Shown: positions 1 through 6,314, counted from the first letter of the stretch. The stretch is 8,056 bases of DNA from Armatimonadota bacterium (GCA_026415535.1 JAOAGX010000089.1:1-8056); one strand, 5' to 3'. The notes: generated by a model not told the origin, from the letters alone. Program-made: numbers and translations.

Positions 1-200
1 GGATTGCCCGATGAGTTGTCTACAGTCTCATAAGCAACACCCGCGAAAGTCTCGCCGGCCGTGTCGGATGCGTTCGTTGCGTAACCGGCCGCGTTAATGT
101 TGACAAGCGCACCTTTGGGAATTTTGACAGCGGCCATCGGATAGCTGATGAGCCTGCCATCTTTTCTCTTTGATTCTCTTGCTGTTGTAGTTGCGGTCAT
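1..200 (-). CDS. Capsid cement/decoration protein, N-terminal part (runs off the window)
   Basis: Only the first 66 codons are present; the gene continues past base 1. It starts at ATG (198-200), six bases after a good GGAG Shine-Dalgarno (complement of 207-213). The protein begins MTATTTARESKRKDG and continues with YPMAAVKIPKGALVNINAAG, then ATNASDTAGETFAGVAYETV and DNSSGN. The pattern 'ipkGalV.i...Gya.......g..faGVa.e..dn' is that of small phage capsid cement proteins (DUF2190-like), beta-rich trimers that sit on the outside of the capsid. In Mu-like and other siphophage-type head operons such a gene commonly lies between the protease/scaffold and the major capsid gene. That predicts the major capsid gene just left of the window. 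The family call rests on pattern recognition of a fragment. Confidence 0.7.
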   Translation of the reverse strand, partial: MTATTTARESKRKDGRLISYPMAAVKIPKGALVNINAAGYATNASDTAGETFAGVAYETVDNSSGN

Positions 201-241
201 GGTATGCTCCTTTTCACACTTGCTAATTACAGAATGAACTC

Positions 242-628
242 TTGTCAGACCCTATTTCCAACCAGATAAACCGTATGGGTGATCGGCGGCTGGCAGGCTG
301 CGCGGTCAGGTTTTTGGCGGCGTTTGTGCTTTGCTGCGTTTTCCTAGCAGTCGTCACGAGACGAACCAGCGACCCCGGATTTCGCCTATCGGCCGCATTG
401 GGAATGACCGGTCTCCTGTTCGGGTTCGTCGCGTCTGCACTGACAACGAGGGCAGCTAAGCTTCTTACAAGAGTCTTTGTACTCTTGCCGTTGGCGGTCG
501 CGAGCGTGCTGTTCGCGTATCGCACTCTGTTTGATCGGGTTGATGAGCTTCCGCTACGCCTTGTGCTCGCCCCGCTCGCGCTGGCTCTGGGCTTCATGGT
601 TGGGCGAGGACGAAGGATCTCCTCCTAA
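242..628 (+). CDS. Small four-helix membrane protein of unknown function, antisense to the head genes
   Basis: 128 aa from TTG at 242, or 117 aa from ATG at 275. Neither start has a clear Shine-Dalgarno, so the start is unsettled; I lean to the ATG. Four hydrophobic stretches are visible in the 128-aa numbering: about 21-39 (FLAAFVLCCVFLAVV), 48-68 (LSAALGMTGLLFGFVASAL), 78-94 (VFVLLPLAVASVLFAY) and 104-121 (RLVLAPLALALGFMVG). Arginine-rich segments flank them, and the C-terminus (GRGRRISS) is positively charged. This is what a small inner-membrane protein looks like. I recognise no family. It is on the opposite strand to the genes on both sides (cement protein and an unknown head-region gene), so it must have its own promoter. 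That arrangement is typical of a phage moron or an inserted gene. The opposite-strand ORF over the same bases is low-complexity and rich in Ser, Arg and Ala; I take it as a shadow. Confidence 0.6.
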   Translation: MSDPISNQINRMGDRRLAGCAVRFLAAFVLCCVFLAVVTRRTSDPGFRLSAALGMTGLLFGFVASALTTRAAKLLTRVFVLLPLAVASVLFAYRTLFDRVDELPLRLVLAPLALALGFMVGRGRRISS

Positions 629-705
629 CCTCCTCCCACAGGGTAGGTAATGTGTGCTTCCCCCATTTGGGATAAAGCCGGGGAGGACACGAACAGGCTG
701 CTTCT

Positions 706-721
706 CTTCCCAGAGGGGAAG
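706..721. other. Short inverted repeat in the gap between two converging genes
   Basis: CTTCCC-AGAG-GGGAAG forms a six-base-pair stem with a four-base loop. It lies between the end of the plus-strand membrane protein (628) and the end of the minus-strand gene (739). It could help to end either transcript, but no run of T follows on either strand, so a terminator role is only a guess. The rest of the 629-738 gap shows nothing recognisable. Confidence 0.25.
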
Positions 722-738
722 GCAGGAGAGTGGTCCGC

Positions 739-1128
739 TTACTGGTCTATTGCCACTACGAGCCTGGAAACAGAAATCTCCCCAAACGGCTCGGGGGTAC
801 CTTCGACACCAAACGAAGCCCAATAAAGCGTAGACTCCATCGCCGGAAGATGTAGAGTCGCGCGATCGGCCGGCTTAATGTTGTAAGCACCTAGCGGGGC
901 GATTATTATGTCGAAGTCCGACAAAGTCGGAGGTCTACCCACGGCAGCTGTGAAAAACCAAGGCATCCCCTCACTAGGATCCGACACCACCATCAATGTA
1001 ACGTCGCTCGGCTCGTCGAGATTGAGCGGCACGCTGCCGCTTGACATTTCCGCAATATTCTGAACAATCGTATTGACTCGGCAACGGACGTAAGTCCGAA
1101 CTGGTAGAGCGTTTTTAGATTCGCTCAT
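739..1128 (-). CDS. Hypothetical protein of the phage head region
   Basis: 129 aa, starting MSESKNALPVRTYVRCRVN. I chose ATG at 1128 because an AGGA-type Shine-Dalgarno lies about eight bases upstream (in AAAGGACGG). A TTG nine codons further upstream (1155) has no ribosome site. The protein has no signal peptide, membrane segment or coiled coil. It alternates short hydrophobic stretches (DVTLMVVSD, DFDIIIAPLG, RLVVAIDQ) with Pro/Gly-rich turns, which suggests a mostly beta, soluble fold. It follows the protease-scaffold gene after 35 bases on the same strand and precedes the cement gene, interrupted only by the antisense membrane gene. Position suggests a capsid or head-completion role, but no family is recognised. 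Confidence 0.75.
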   Translation of the reverse strand: MSESKNALPVRTYVRCRVNTIVQNIAEMSSGSVPLNLDEPSDVTLMVVSDPSEGMPWFFTAAVGRPPTLSDFDIIIAPLGAYNIKPADRATLHLPAMESTLYWASFGVEGTPEPFGEISVSRLVVAIDQ

Positions 1129-1163
1129 CACATCCGTCCTTTCTTCCTTGGGCAATGCCGCCG

Positions 1164-1985
1164 TCAGCGACTCCGATAGCGCTCGACCTGACGCGACGTC
1201 ACGCCCAGCTTCGTGAACACCTCGGGCTCTTCGGATTTGTTCTCCCCAGCAGCCGCGAGCTCGGAGAACTCGATCACCTTAGGTTGCGACTCCATAAACC
1301 AAAGGAATATCTGGTTGACCGGGGTCTCGCTGCCGCCGAAAGTAATCACACTCGTATCGCCGGATTCGAGTATCGCCCTCGCGAAGACCTCGGCAGCTGG
1401 AACAAGTTTTCCGGCGCGCTTGAGATCGTCAATCTTAGTCCGAGCATCTATAGCGCGAAGTTCTTTGCGAAGGCGCTCGACTTCATCACCAACCTCCCCC
1501 TTTCTCTCTTCTGTAAGCATGGGAGAGCACAGGCTTTCCCCGTTATCAAACAAAGGTTGAGGAGATCCTGCGGCAAACTTGGCTTCGAATTCTGAACCAA
1601 CCTCGCCACCCGGCAAGAACGCTACCTCTCCAAAAACGGCAGCGTCGGCAATCCGCGGCTCCCGCACGAGGGATACCTCCGCGATCCCACTCTTGTCCTT
1701 TTTGAGTGCAACCGATAGCCGCTGGGCGTTGGCAGCATTGACAAGCTCCCATGCGGGGCGTGTGAAGCAGAGCCTGCCGAACAACTCCTTACCCTTGCGA
1801 TAAACCAATTTGAGAAACCCAAGCGCACCGTCGAATGGTGTGAACATATGTTCTATCCTTATCGGAGCGTTGCGCGTGTTCTCAACGATGCGATCCAAAT
1901 CCTCCTCCGTAATCTCAATCCCCCTATCCGGGTACTCCCCAGCTTCGAAAAGCTTGGCTTCTCGCTCGACTGTGTCTGTGGTCAC
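1164..1985 (-). CDS. Mu gpI-like prohead protease fused to scaffold
   Basis: 273 aa from GTG at 1985, chosen for the AAAGGAG site six bases upstream. A longer in-frame ORF reaching 2099 would run into the portal gene and has no ribosome site. Residues 8-125 carry the phage protease pattern. 'LFEAGEYPDRGIEITEEDL' leads into IRIEHMFTPFDGALGFLKLV (Glu45-His46), then 'GRLCFT' and the 'EVSLVREPRIADAAVF' block with Ser105. His46 and Ser105 are the likely catalytic pair, by analogy with Mu gpI and related prohead proteases. Residues 157-210 are charged and helical (EVERLRKELRAIDARTKIDD), as expected for an internal scaffold that the protease removes after assembly. The tail 'VFTKLGVT' is also typical of this family. 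It lies 74 bases downstream of the portal gene on the same strand. The usual Mu gp30-type minor head gene is missing between the two. Confidence 0.85.
   Translation of the reverse strand: MTTDTVEREAKLFEAGEYPDRGIEITEEDLDRIVENTRNAPIRIEHMFTPFDGALGFLKLVYRKGKELFGRLCFTRPAWELVNAANAQRLSVALKKDKSGIAEVSLVREPRIADAAVFGEVAFLPGGEVGSEFEAKFAAGSPQPLFDNGESLCSPMLTEERKGEVGDEVERLRKELRAIDARTKIDDLKRAGKLVPAAEVFARAILESGDTSVITFGGSETPVNQIFLWFMESQPKVIEFSELAAAGENKSEEPEVFTKLGVTSRQVERYRSR
1842..1853. other. Second copy of the LexA-like palindrome, inside the protease gene
   Basis: GAACATATGTTC occurs here and again at 6765-6776. Here it encodes Glu-His-Met-Phe of the conserved protease motif (IRIEHMF). Its outer bases do not match the full 14-base LexA consensus, so coding constraint is the simplest explanation. 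Confidence 0.3.
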
Positions 1986-2059
1986 GTATTTCTCCTTTCT
2001 GTTTAATGGTTTGATGAGCGGAGAGTTCGGTGGCTCCCAACACTCAGAATGCCCCAACA

Positions 2060-3301
2060 TCACACCGACTGCGGCAGTCCCAGGTACTCCCGTATCCACT
2101 TTTCGTCCGGACGGATTATATCGCCGGAAACAAGTTTAGTGATGGCGCCCGCAAGCATCTCCAGGTCGCGGTCCTCAAGCGGACCAAGGCTGAACGTCGG
2201 ATACGAACTCACGCGGAAGTTGTAGTCCACAAGTCGCCGGATAATCTGCTCCTGCACCACAGTCTCCTCCAAATCGCGCTTCAGTTTCGCAAGGCACATT
2301 TTCAACACGTCCAAATGGACCTTGGCTAGAGCAAACGAGCCGACCCTCATTCCCTCATCGGTCATAAGAGTTTGGCACAATATCGCCTTGGCGATCTGCT
2401 TGTCGTGGAACTCGAGCGCCTGCAGGTATCCAGCTTCGCCTCCGCGATGGGCTTCAAGAAGCTCGACCTGAACGTCATCCGGTATCACGATTGCAGTTTC
2501 CTGTTGGATCTTGTCGAGCACCTTTAGCAGTTCTTCTTGAGCGGACTTGGGCGTGCCGCGCTTGTATGAGCCCTTGGCGGTCGGGGAGCCGTATTTTTCG
2601 AGATACAAGTTCATAAAGCGCATCAACACGTCCTTGGACCAATAGTGCTTGTAGGCAGCGCGAAGGTCCGACGTGCCATATGGTGACTCGTAGCGCGGAT
2701 TGTAAGTGTAGACGACGAACTTTTCCGGTGGAAAACCTGCCTCGCCCCTGCTCTCTCCCACAGGAGCAGGGAAATACCCGATACCCGTTCTCTTAAGTGA
2801 CCTCACGTTCAGAAACTCGTCCGTGTCGAAGACAAAAGTCGACGGATCCTTAGCCTTGATAGATGCCAACCCGATCATTCCCATCCACGGTCCTTTGTCG
2901 ATAAGCCGGTAATTGATCTCCATAATCGAGAACCCCTTAGCCAGCGCATCGAGAACGTTTGTGAGCACGTCGAGTATCGACCCGGACATATCCTGAAGCG
3001 CAAACCGTACGAACTCGGCAACACGCGCATCACCAGGATCATCCGACGCAGGATGAACCTCCCAACCCCGCGAAAGAACCGCAAACTTTTTGATAGTGAG
3101 ACACGCCTGGATCTGAGCGTCCTGTTGCATCTTGTCGTAGATCTCATATCCACGCTTGCCTATAAGATCGTCAGGGTTATAGGGCCTAATCCGGCCAAGG
3201 ACACCTGCTACCGCGCTTTGAGCAGACGCGACTTCTTCAAGTGGTGGCGATCGGCGCGGATTGAGTCGCTTCGCAAACTTCGCCAAAAAGGACATAGGCA
3301 T
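2060..3301 (-). CDS. Phage portal protein, DUF935 (Mu gp29-like)
   Basis: 413 aa from ATG at 3301, which has an AAAGGAG site eight bases upstream. A second ATG two codons in (3295) is too far from that site, and TTG at 3325 has none. Portal proteins form the twelve-subunit ring at one capsid vertex through which the terminase pumps DNA and to which the neck attaches. Family marks are 'GFSIMEINY' (about 123-131), 'YGTSDLRAAYKHYWSKD' (208-224) and 'FMNLYLEKYGSPTAKG' (229-244). These correspond to the conserved 'G.s..Ei.y', 'G...lr...k.w..K' and 'w...lE.yG.P...G' blocks of DUF935. The C-terminal part is alpha-helical (LAKVHLDVLKMCLAKLKRDL). Length is near the lower end of the Mu gp29 family. The terminase that normally precedes it is about 1.6 kb away, separated by mscL and a serine protease gene. 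Confidence 0.9.
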   Translation of the reverse strand: MPMSFLAKFAKRLNPRRSPPLEEVASAQSAVAGVLGRIRPYNPDDLIGKRGYEIYDKMQQDAQIQACLTIKKFAVLSRGWEVHPASDDPGDARVAEFVRFALQDMSGSILDVLTNVLDALAKGFSIMEINYRLIDKGPWMGMIGLASIKAKDPSTFVFDTDEFLNVRSLKRTGIGYFPAPVGESRGEAGFPPEKFVVYTYNPRYESPYGTSDLRAAYKHYWSKDVLMRFMNLYLEKYGSPTAKGSYKRGTPKSAQEELLKVLDKIQQETAIVIPDDVQVELLEAHRGGEAGYLQALEFHDKQIAKAILCQTLMTDEGMRVGSFALAKVHLDVLKMCLAKLKRDLEETVVQEQIIRRLVDYNFRVSSYPTFSLGPLEDRDLEMLAGAITKLVSGDIIRPDEKWIREYLGLPQSV

Positions 3302-3329
3302 TACAATCGCTCCTTTCGTGTTCAAACTG

Positions 3330-3338
3330 TGTTATAAT
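3330..3338 (+). promoter_or_regulatory. Extended -10 promoter for the SDH-type protease gene
   Basis: TGTTATAAT is an exact match to the extended -10 consensus TGnTATAAT. No convincing -35 hexamer lies 17 bases upstream, as is common for extended -10 promoters. Transcription would start near 3345 and give a leader of about 190 bases before the GTG at 3533. The element begins about 29 bases upstream of the portal start codon on the other strand, so the two divergent units share this short region. Confidence 0.6.
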
Positions 3339-3397
3339 GCGTGCGCAAGGATAGCGGCCAACGTTGCCGCAACAGACGGCGTTTCCAGTGATTTTCC

Positions 3398-3505
3398 CGC
3401 CGCTTATGGAGCGCGCAACCTCAGAAAGCGGCGTTTAAAACGCCGCACCCTAACGCGAGTGTGCGACTCCGGTTGCGCTTTACCAAAAGCGGCGCAAACC
3501 GCCGC
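3398..3505 (+). other. Structured leader with paired GC-rich hairpin repeats
   Basis: Several complementary segments are visible. (1) 3428-3446, GCGGCGTTTAAAACGCCGC, is a 19-base palindrome. (2) 3489-3505 is GCGGCG-CAAAC-CGCCGC, a six-pair stem with a five-base loop, ending 16 bases before the Shine-Dalgarno at 3522. (3) 3413-3420 (GCGCAACC) pairs with 3471-3478 (GGTTGCGC) and would enclose hairpin 1. (4) 3457-3460 pairs with 3466-3469 inside that stem. (5) 3398-3405 (CGCCGCTT) pairs with 3426-3433 (AAGCGGCG), which excludes hairpin 1. Hairpins 1 and 2 share the flanks 'AAAGCGGCG...CGCCGCAC.C.AA', so they are copies of one repeat. This may be a dispersed REP-like element, a regulatory RNA leader, or both; nothing in the sequence decides between them. 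Confidence 0.5.
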
Positions 3506-3532
3506 ACTCCAATAGGTTTTCGGAGGGAAGCT

Positions 3533-4396
3533 GTGGAGTACTTTTCTCAGATCCTGTGGCTCTTTCTGATCCTGTCGTTCTTTTTGCCCGCGATGAAGCA
3601 ACGAATGCTGGACTCGGCGCGACTGCGGGTTATGCATCTGCTCGAGAAAAAGCGCGGCTCACGGGTGATTACACTAATTCATCGGCAGGAGCAAATGGCG
3701 TTTTTCGGAATTCCGTTTTTCCGTTACATAAACATCGACGACAGCGAGCAGGTTCTGCGCGCTATTAGGATGACCCCGCCCCATTTGCCGATCGACCTCG
3801 TGCTACACACGCCCGGCGGCCTGGTTCTGGCAAGTGAGCAGATCGCAATGGCCCTTAGAGCACATGAAGCGCCGGTTACCGTGTTCGTACCTCACTACGC
3901 AATGTCCGGAGGGACCATGATCGCCCTTGCCGCAAACCACATAGTGATGGATAAAAACGCTGTTTTGGGACCAGTCGATCCGCAACTTGGAGAGTACCCT
4001 GCCGCATCGATACTCAAGGCTGTTGAAGCCAAACCTGCAAAGGAAGTAGAAGACAGGACGCTGATCTACGCCGACATAGCCCGCAAGGCACTTGCGCAAG
4101 TGCAGTGCGTGCTCAAGTACCTCCTTTCGGAGAAGTTCGATGAAGCCAAGTCGGAGGAACTGGCCCGTACCCTGAGCGAGGGCAGGTGGACGCATGATTA
4201 CCCGATCACCGTAGACGAACTCTTGGAGATGGGCGTGCCGGTTTCAACCGATGTGCCGATGGAGGTCTACCAGCTTATGGACCTCTATCCACAACCGGCG
4301 CAGCGTAGGCCCAGCGTCGAGTATATTCCGCTACCGTATGGGCCATCAGTCCCGTCGCCTAGACCAGGCGGCAAGGGAGATAAGCCAAACCCCTAG
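3533..4396 (+). CDS. Membrane-anchored serine protease, SDH proteinase family (ClpP/SppA-like fold)
   Basis: 287 aa from GTG at 3533, six bases after GGAGG (3522-3526). The in-frame extension to 3461 would translate the hairpin repeat and lacks a ribosome site. Residues 4-20 (FSQILWLFLILSFFLPA) form one N-terminal membrane anchor. The ClpP-like core follows: 'IDLVLHTPGG' (87-96), 'VFVPHYAMSGGTMIALAA' (117-134) with Ser125 as the likely nucleophile, 'GPVDPQLG' (146-153), and a conserved helix 'DIARKALAQVQ' (181-191). These are the hallmarks of the SDH_sah family, membrane proteases of unclear substrate. The tail (about 255-287) is rich in Pro and Gly and probably disordered. It is convergent with mscL (49 bases between stops) and has its own promoter. 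It is not a known phage head gene, so it is cargo or host. Family call firm, physiological role unknown. Confidence 0.88.
   Translation: MEYFSQILWLFLILSFFLPAMKQRMLDSARLRVMHLLEKKRGSRVITLIHRQEQMAFFGIPFFRYINIDDSEQVLRAIRMTPPHLPIDLVLHTPGGLVLASEQIAMALRAHEAPVTVFVPHYAMSGGTMIALAANHIVMDKNAVLGPVDPQLGEYPAASILKAVEAKPAKEVEDRTLIYADIARKALAQVQCVLKYLLSEKFDEAKSEELARTLSEGRWTHDYPITVDELLEMGVPVSTDVPMEVYQLMDLYPQPAQRRPSVEYIPLPYGPSVPSPRPGGKGDKPNP
4088..4103. other. 16-base perfect palindrome inside the SDH-type protease gene
   Basis: GCACTTGCGCAAGTGC reads the same on both strands. It encodes part of the conserved 'KALAQV' helix. A palindrome this long is only mildly unexpected in 8 kb and may have no role. Confidence 0.3.
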
Positions 4397-4445
4397 CTGA
4401 CGCTGGCCGAAGCTTATTCCAGGCGCGAACCCATGAAGAGTGGCA

Positions 4446-4877
4446 TCAGTCTTTCTCAAGCTGGCTAGTGCACATTGGACACCTGGTCGCGTCAATAGCG
4501 ATGTTGGACTTGCAGAACGGACAATTTTTGGTCGTAATGGCATCCGGCGACCGCCAGCGATTGATCACGCGGATCATTAGGAATATCGCAAACGCCACGA
4601 TCAGGAAGTTGATGATCGTATTGACGAATACCCCATAGCCAATCGTCACTGCGCCAGCTCTCTTTGCGTCGGCAATCGTCGCGAACGGGCCGCCACCCGC
4701 CAGCACGACAAACAGATTCGTGAAGTCGACCTTGCCAAGCAATAGACCGATCGGCGGCATGATGATTTCGTCCACAAACGAGCTCACAATCTTGCCGAAG
4801 GCCACCCCGATTACTATGCCGGCCGCCATATCAACCACGTTACCGCGCGCCACAAAGGCCTTGAAGTCTCTTAGCAT
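4446..4877 (-). CDS. mscL: Large-conductance mechanosensitive channel MscL with C-terminal zinc ribbon
   Basis: 143 aa from ATG at 4877, eight bases after AAGGAGG. A GTG three codons upstream overlaps that ribosome site and is rejected. MscL forms a pentameric pore in the inner membrane that opens under tension and releases solutes on osmotic downshock. Family marks: 'RDFKAFVARGNVVDMAAGIVIGVAFGKIVSSFVDEIIMPPIGLL' (residues 3-46), covering the amphipathic N-terminal helix and pore helix TM1. A periplasmic loop with 'DFTNL' follows, then TM2 around 78-102 (YGVFVNTIINFLIVAFAIFLMI). The usual cytoplasmic helix bundle is replaced by a short zinc-ribbon tail with CxxC pairs at Cys119/122 and Cys133/136. 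It is on the same strand as the large terminase, starting about 80 bases after its stop, so read-through from the phage operon is possible. No strong promoter is visible in that gap. Confidence 0.95.
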   Translation of the reverse strand: MLRDFKAFVARGNVVDMAAGIVIGVAFGKIVSSFVDEIIMPPIGLLLGKVDFTNLFVVLAGGGPFATIADAKRAGAVTIGYGVFVNTIINFLIVAFAIFLMIRVINRWRSPDAITTKNCPFCKSNIAIDATRCPMCTSQLEKD

Positions 4878-4958
4878 ACTTTTCACCTCCTTCGGTCACC
4901 TGACGACGTGGACAGTCTCCCTACACTTAGACGGTAGTCTGCGTGTTCCTTCCTGAGT

Positions 4959-6284
4959 CTACCACCCGTCGCAAGCTGCTCGATTGCCAGCGGTCAAGTA
5001 ACCGCCTCCCGCTCCAAACGCTCTGGCTTGCCGGCAAGCCAGAGCGAGAGCCATTACCAGATCGTCGTAAAAGCCGGGCCTTGCTTGCATTCGAACTTTG
5101 CCGTACCCAGTAAGCTCATATTCGAAGTACTGCAGCTCTCTCATCAAAGCCTCATCACGAGGAATCGTAATTGCGCGTCGCGCAAACTGCAAAGCGAGAA
5201 GTTCTATCAGTTCCCGTTTAGACTGGTTCGTGAAGACAAACCCCTCCACGCAGGTCTCAACCCCCAACTCGTAAAGCCTCTGCCGAAGCTGTTCGAGGAG
5301 AGGGTCTCCGATCGACGTTTGATCCGTGAGCACAGCCATCACACGGTGCCGTCGCAGGAACTCTGAAGCCCGTTCAACCTGATTCTGCCAGCAGACACCG
5401 TTAAAACGTTCTATTGCGATTACGCTCAGGCGATGCTCACCTACTCCCAGAGCGACAAGCGCCGTGTAGTCCGAGTATCTGGCCCAATCGATCCCGGCTA
5501 CCACACATTCAAACCCAGGTTCTCTGTGCGAATCCGCCAGTGAGCACTCCGCCGCGGCCTCTATGTCGTCCCAAGCAAACACGCTAGCTTGGTCTTCCAG
5601 AAACTTCGCTTCGTATTCAACCGCAAACTGCCTCGGGCTCAGCTCTAACCTCTGAGCCTCGACATAATCGCGGCTGATGTGCGGATTGAGCCACGACGGA
5701 AACTGAAAAGACCGAATACGCGGCCCTAAATTCTCGCTTGTAGCCTGACCGCGCAAGAACAACCTGTAGAAATGGTTCTTTCCAAAAGGTGTCGAGATCA
5801 TCACAAGCTGGCCGCCACGATCAGCAAGCATAGGTGTGATTACCTCTTGAACCACGCTATCCCTTACATAGGCCGCCTCATCCACGATCACGCGATCGGC
5901 TGCGTGACCGCGAAGATTCCGACCATCATCGTCTGCCGTACGAGCCATAATCAGACTTCCGCCTATGGTAATTCTTGGGTAGGGCGTCTTGACCACTCTA
6001 GTAAGCTTTCTCGTAACCGGCGAACCTAGAAGGAAACGCTCGACCGCGTCGGATATGAGGCGACTTTGGTCATAAGTAGGACTAACTATCATCTGTACGC
6101 TGCCTCGGCACATGATCGCTGTAGTCGCGGCATCGATGGCAGCCGACTCGGTTTTGCCCCAGCGTCTGCCACACGCAGCGACTTTGGTCTGCGACTCATC
6201 CAAAAGCCAGGTCTTTTGCGTCCCGTGAGGCTCCCATCCCCACAGCAATTTTGCCAGCAGAAGTCTTTTCCGACTCCGAGTCAC
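4959..6284 (-). CDS. Phage terminase large subunit (packaging ATPase and nuclease)
   Basis: 441 aa from GTG at 6284, ten bases after GAGGAG (6295-6300). A TTG at 6311 would add nine residues but has no ribosome site. The protein is the motor that cuts concatemeric DNA and pumps it through the portal. The ATPase half has Walker A 'GRRWGKT' (39-45), Walker B 'VIVDEA' (132-137, with Asp135 and Glu136) and coupling motif 'STPFG' (164-168). The nuclease half has the RNase-H-like acidic residues: Asp266 in 'AGIDWARYSDYT', Asp321 in 'VLTDQTSIGD', and Asp407/Asp408 in 'GFYDDLVMALALA'. All catalytic residues are present, so the gene looks functional. The length is in the usual range. It follows the small-terminase-like gene by about 100 bases. 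The next phage gene downstream, the portal, is displaced by two non-phage genes. Confidence 0.93.
   Translation of the reverse strand: MTRSRKRLLLAKLLWGWEPHGTQKTWLLDESQTKVAACGRRWGKTESAAIDAATTAIMCRGSVQMIVSPTYDQSRLISDAVERFLLGSPVTRKLTRVVKTPYPRITIGGSLIMARTADDDGRNLRGHAADRVIVDEAAYVRDSVVQEVITPMLADRGGQLVMISTPFGKNHFYRLFLRGQATSENLGPRIRSFQFPSWLNPHISRDYVEAQRLELSPRQFAVEYEAKFLEDQASVFAWDDIEAAAECSLADSHREPGFECVVAGIDWARYSDYTALVALGVGEHRLSVIAIERFNGVCWQNQVERASEFLRRHRVMAVLTDQTSIGDPLLEQLRQRLYELGVETCVEGFVFTNQSKRELIELLALQFARRAITIPRDEALMRELQYFEYELTGYGKVRMQARPGFYDDLVMALALACRQARAFGAGGGYLTAGNRAACDGW
4990..5005 (-). other. Short inverted repeat near the 3' end of the large terminase gene
   Basis: GCGGT-CAAGTA-ACCGC gives a five-pair stem with a six-base loop, about 15 bases from the larger palindrome at 5019-5046. 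Together they make the last part of the terminase message strongly structured. On its own this repeat is weak. Confidence 0.25.
5019..5046. other. 28-base perfect palindrome inside the large terminase gene
   Basis: Fourteen bases, CGCTCTGGCTTGCC, are followed immediately by their exact reverse complement, GGCAAGCCAGAGCG. The bases just outside (5018 and 5047) do not pair. In the message it would fold as a 12-pair stem with a CCGG loop. The site encodes 'ALACRQARA', just after the catalytic Asp-Asp of the nuclease domain. A perfect palindrome of this length is not expected by chance in 8 kb (one 14-base half-site match is about 1 in 4^14 per position). Confidence 0.6.
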
Positions 6285-6314
6285 TCCCGTAAATCTCCTC
6301 ACTCTAATCAACTT

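Noticed and set aside
223..597. Minus-strand open frame opposite the membrane protein
   Set aside because: Its protein is low-complexity Ser/Arg/Ala/Thr without domains, while the plus-strand reading gives four clean membrane helices.
554..823. Minus-strand open frame with several Cys and Trp residues
   Set aside because: It overlaps two better-supported genes in other frames and has no ribosome site or family pattern.
1155..1595. Plus-strand open frame over the protease-scaffold gene
   Set aside because: It lies wholly antisense to a gene with clear family motifs and shows no recognisable protein features or ribosome site.
1985..2099. N-terminal extension of the protease-scaffold protein
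   Set aside because: It would overlap the portal stop, and the GTG at 1985 has a well-spaced AAAGGAG site while the upstream start has none.
3425..3512. CRISPR array
   Set aside because: Only two short imperfect palindromic units with a single spacer-like gap and no further repeats; fits REP-like hairpins better.
3803..4195. Minus-strand open frame opposite the SDH-type protease
   Set aside because: The plus-strand gene has the catalytic motifs in order; the antisense frame has none.
5888..5907. Inverted repeat TCACGC...GCGTGA in the terminase gene
   Set aside because: Six pairs with an eight-base loop inside a coding region is within what chance allows.
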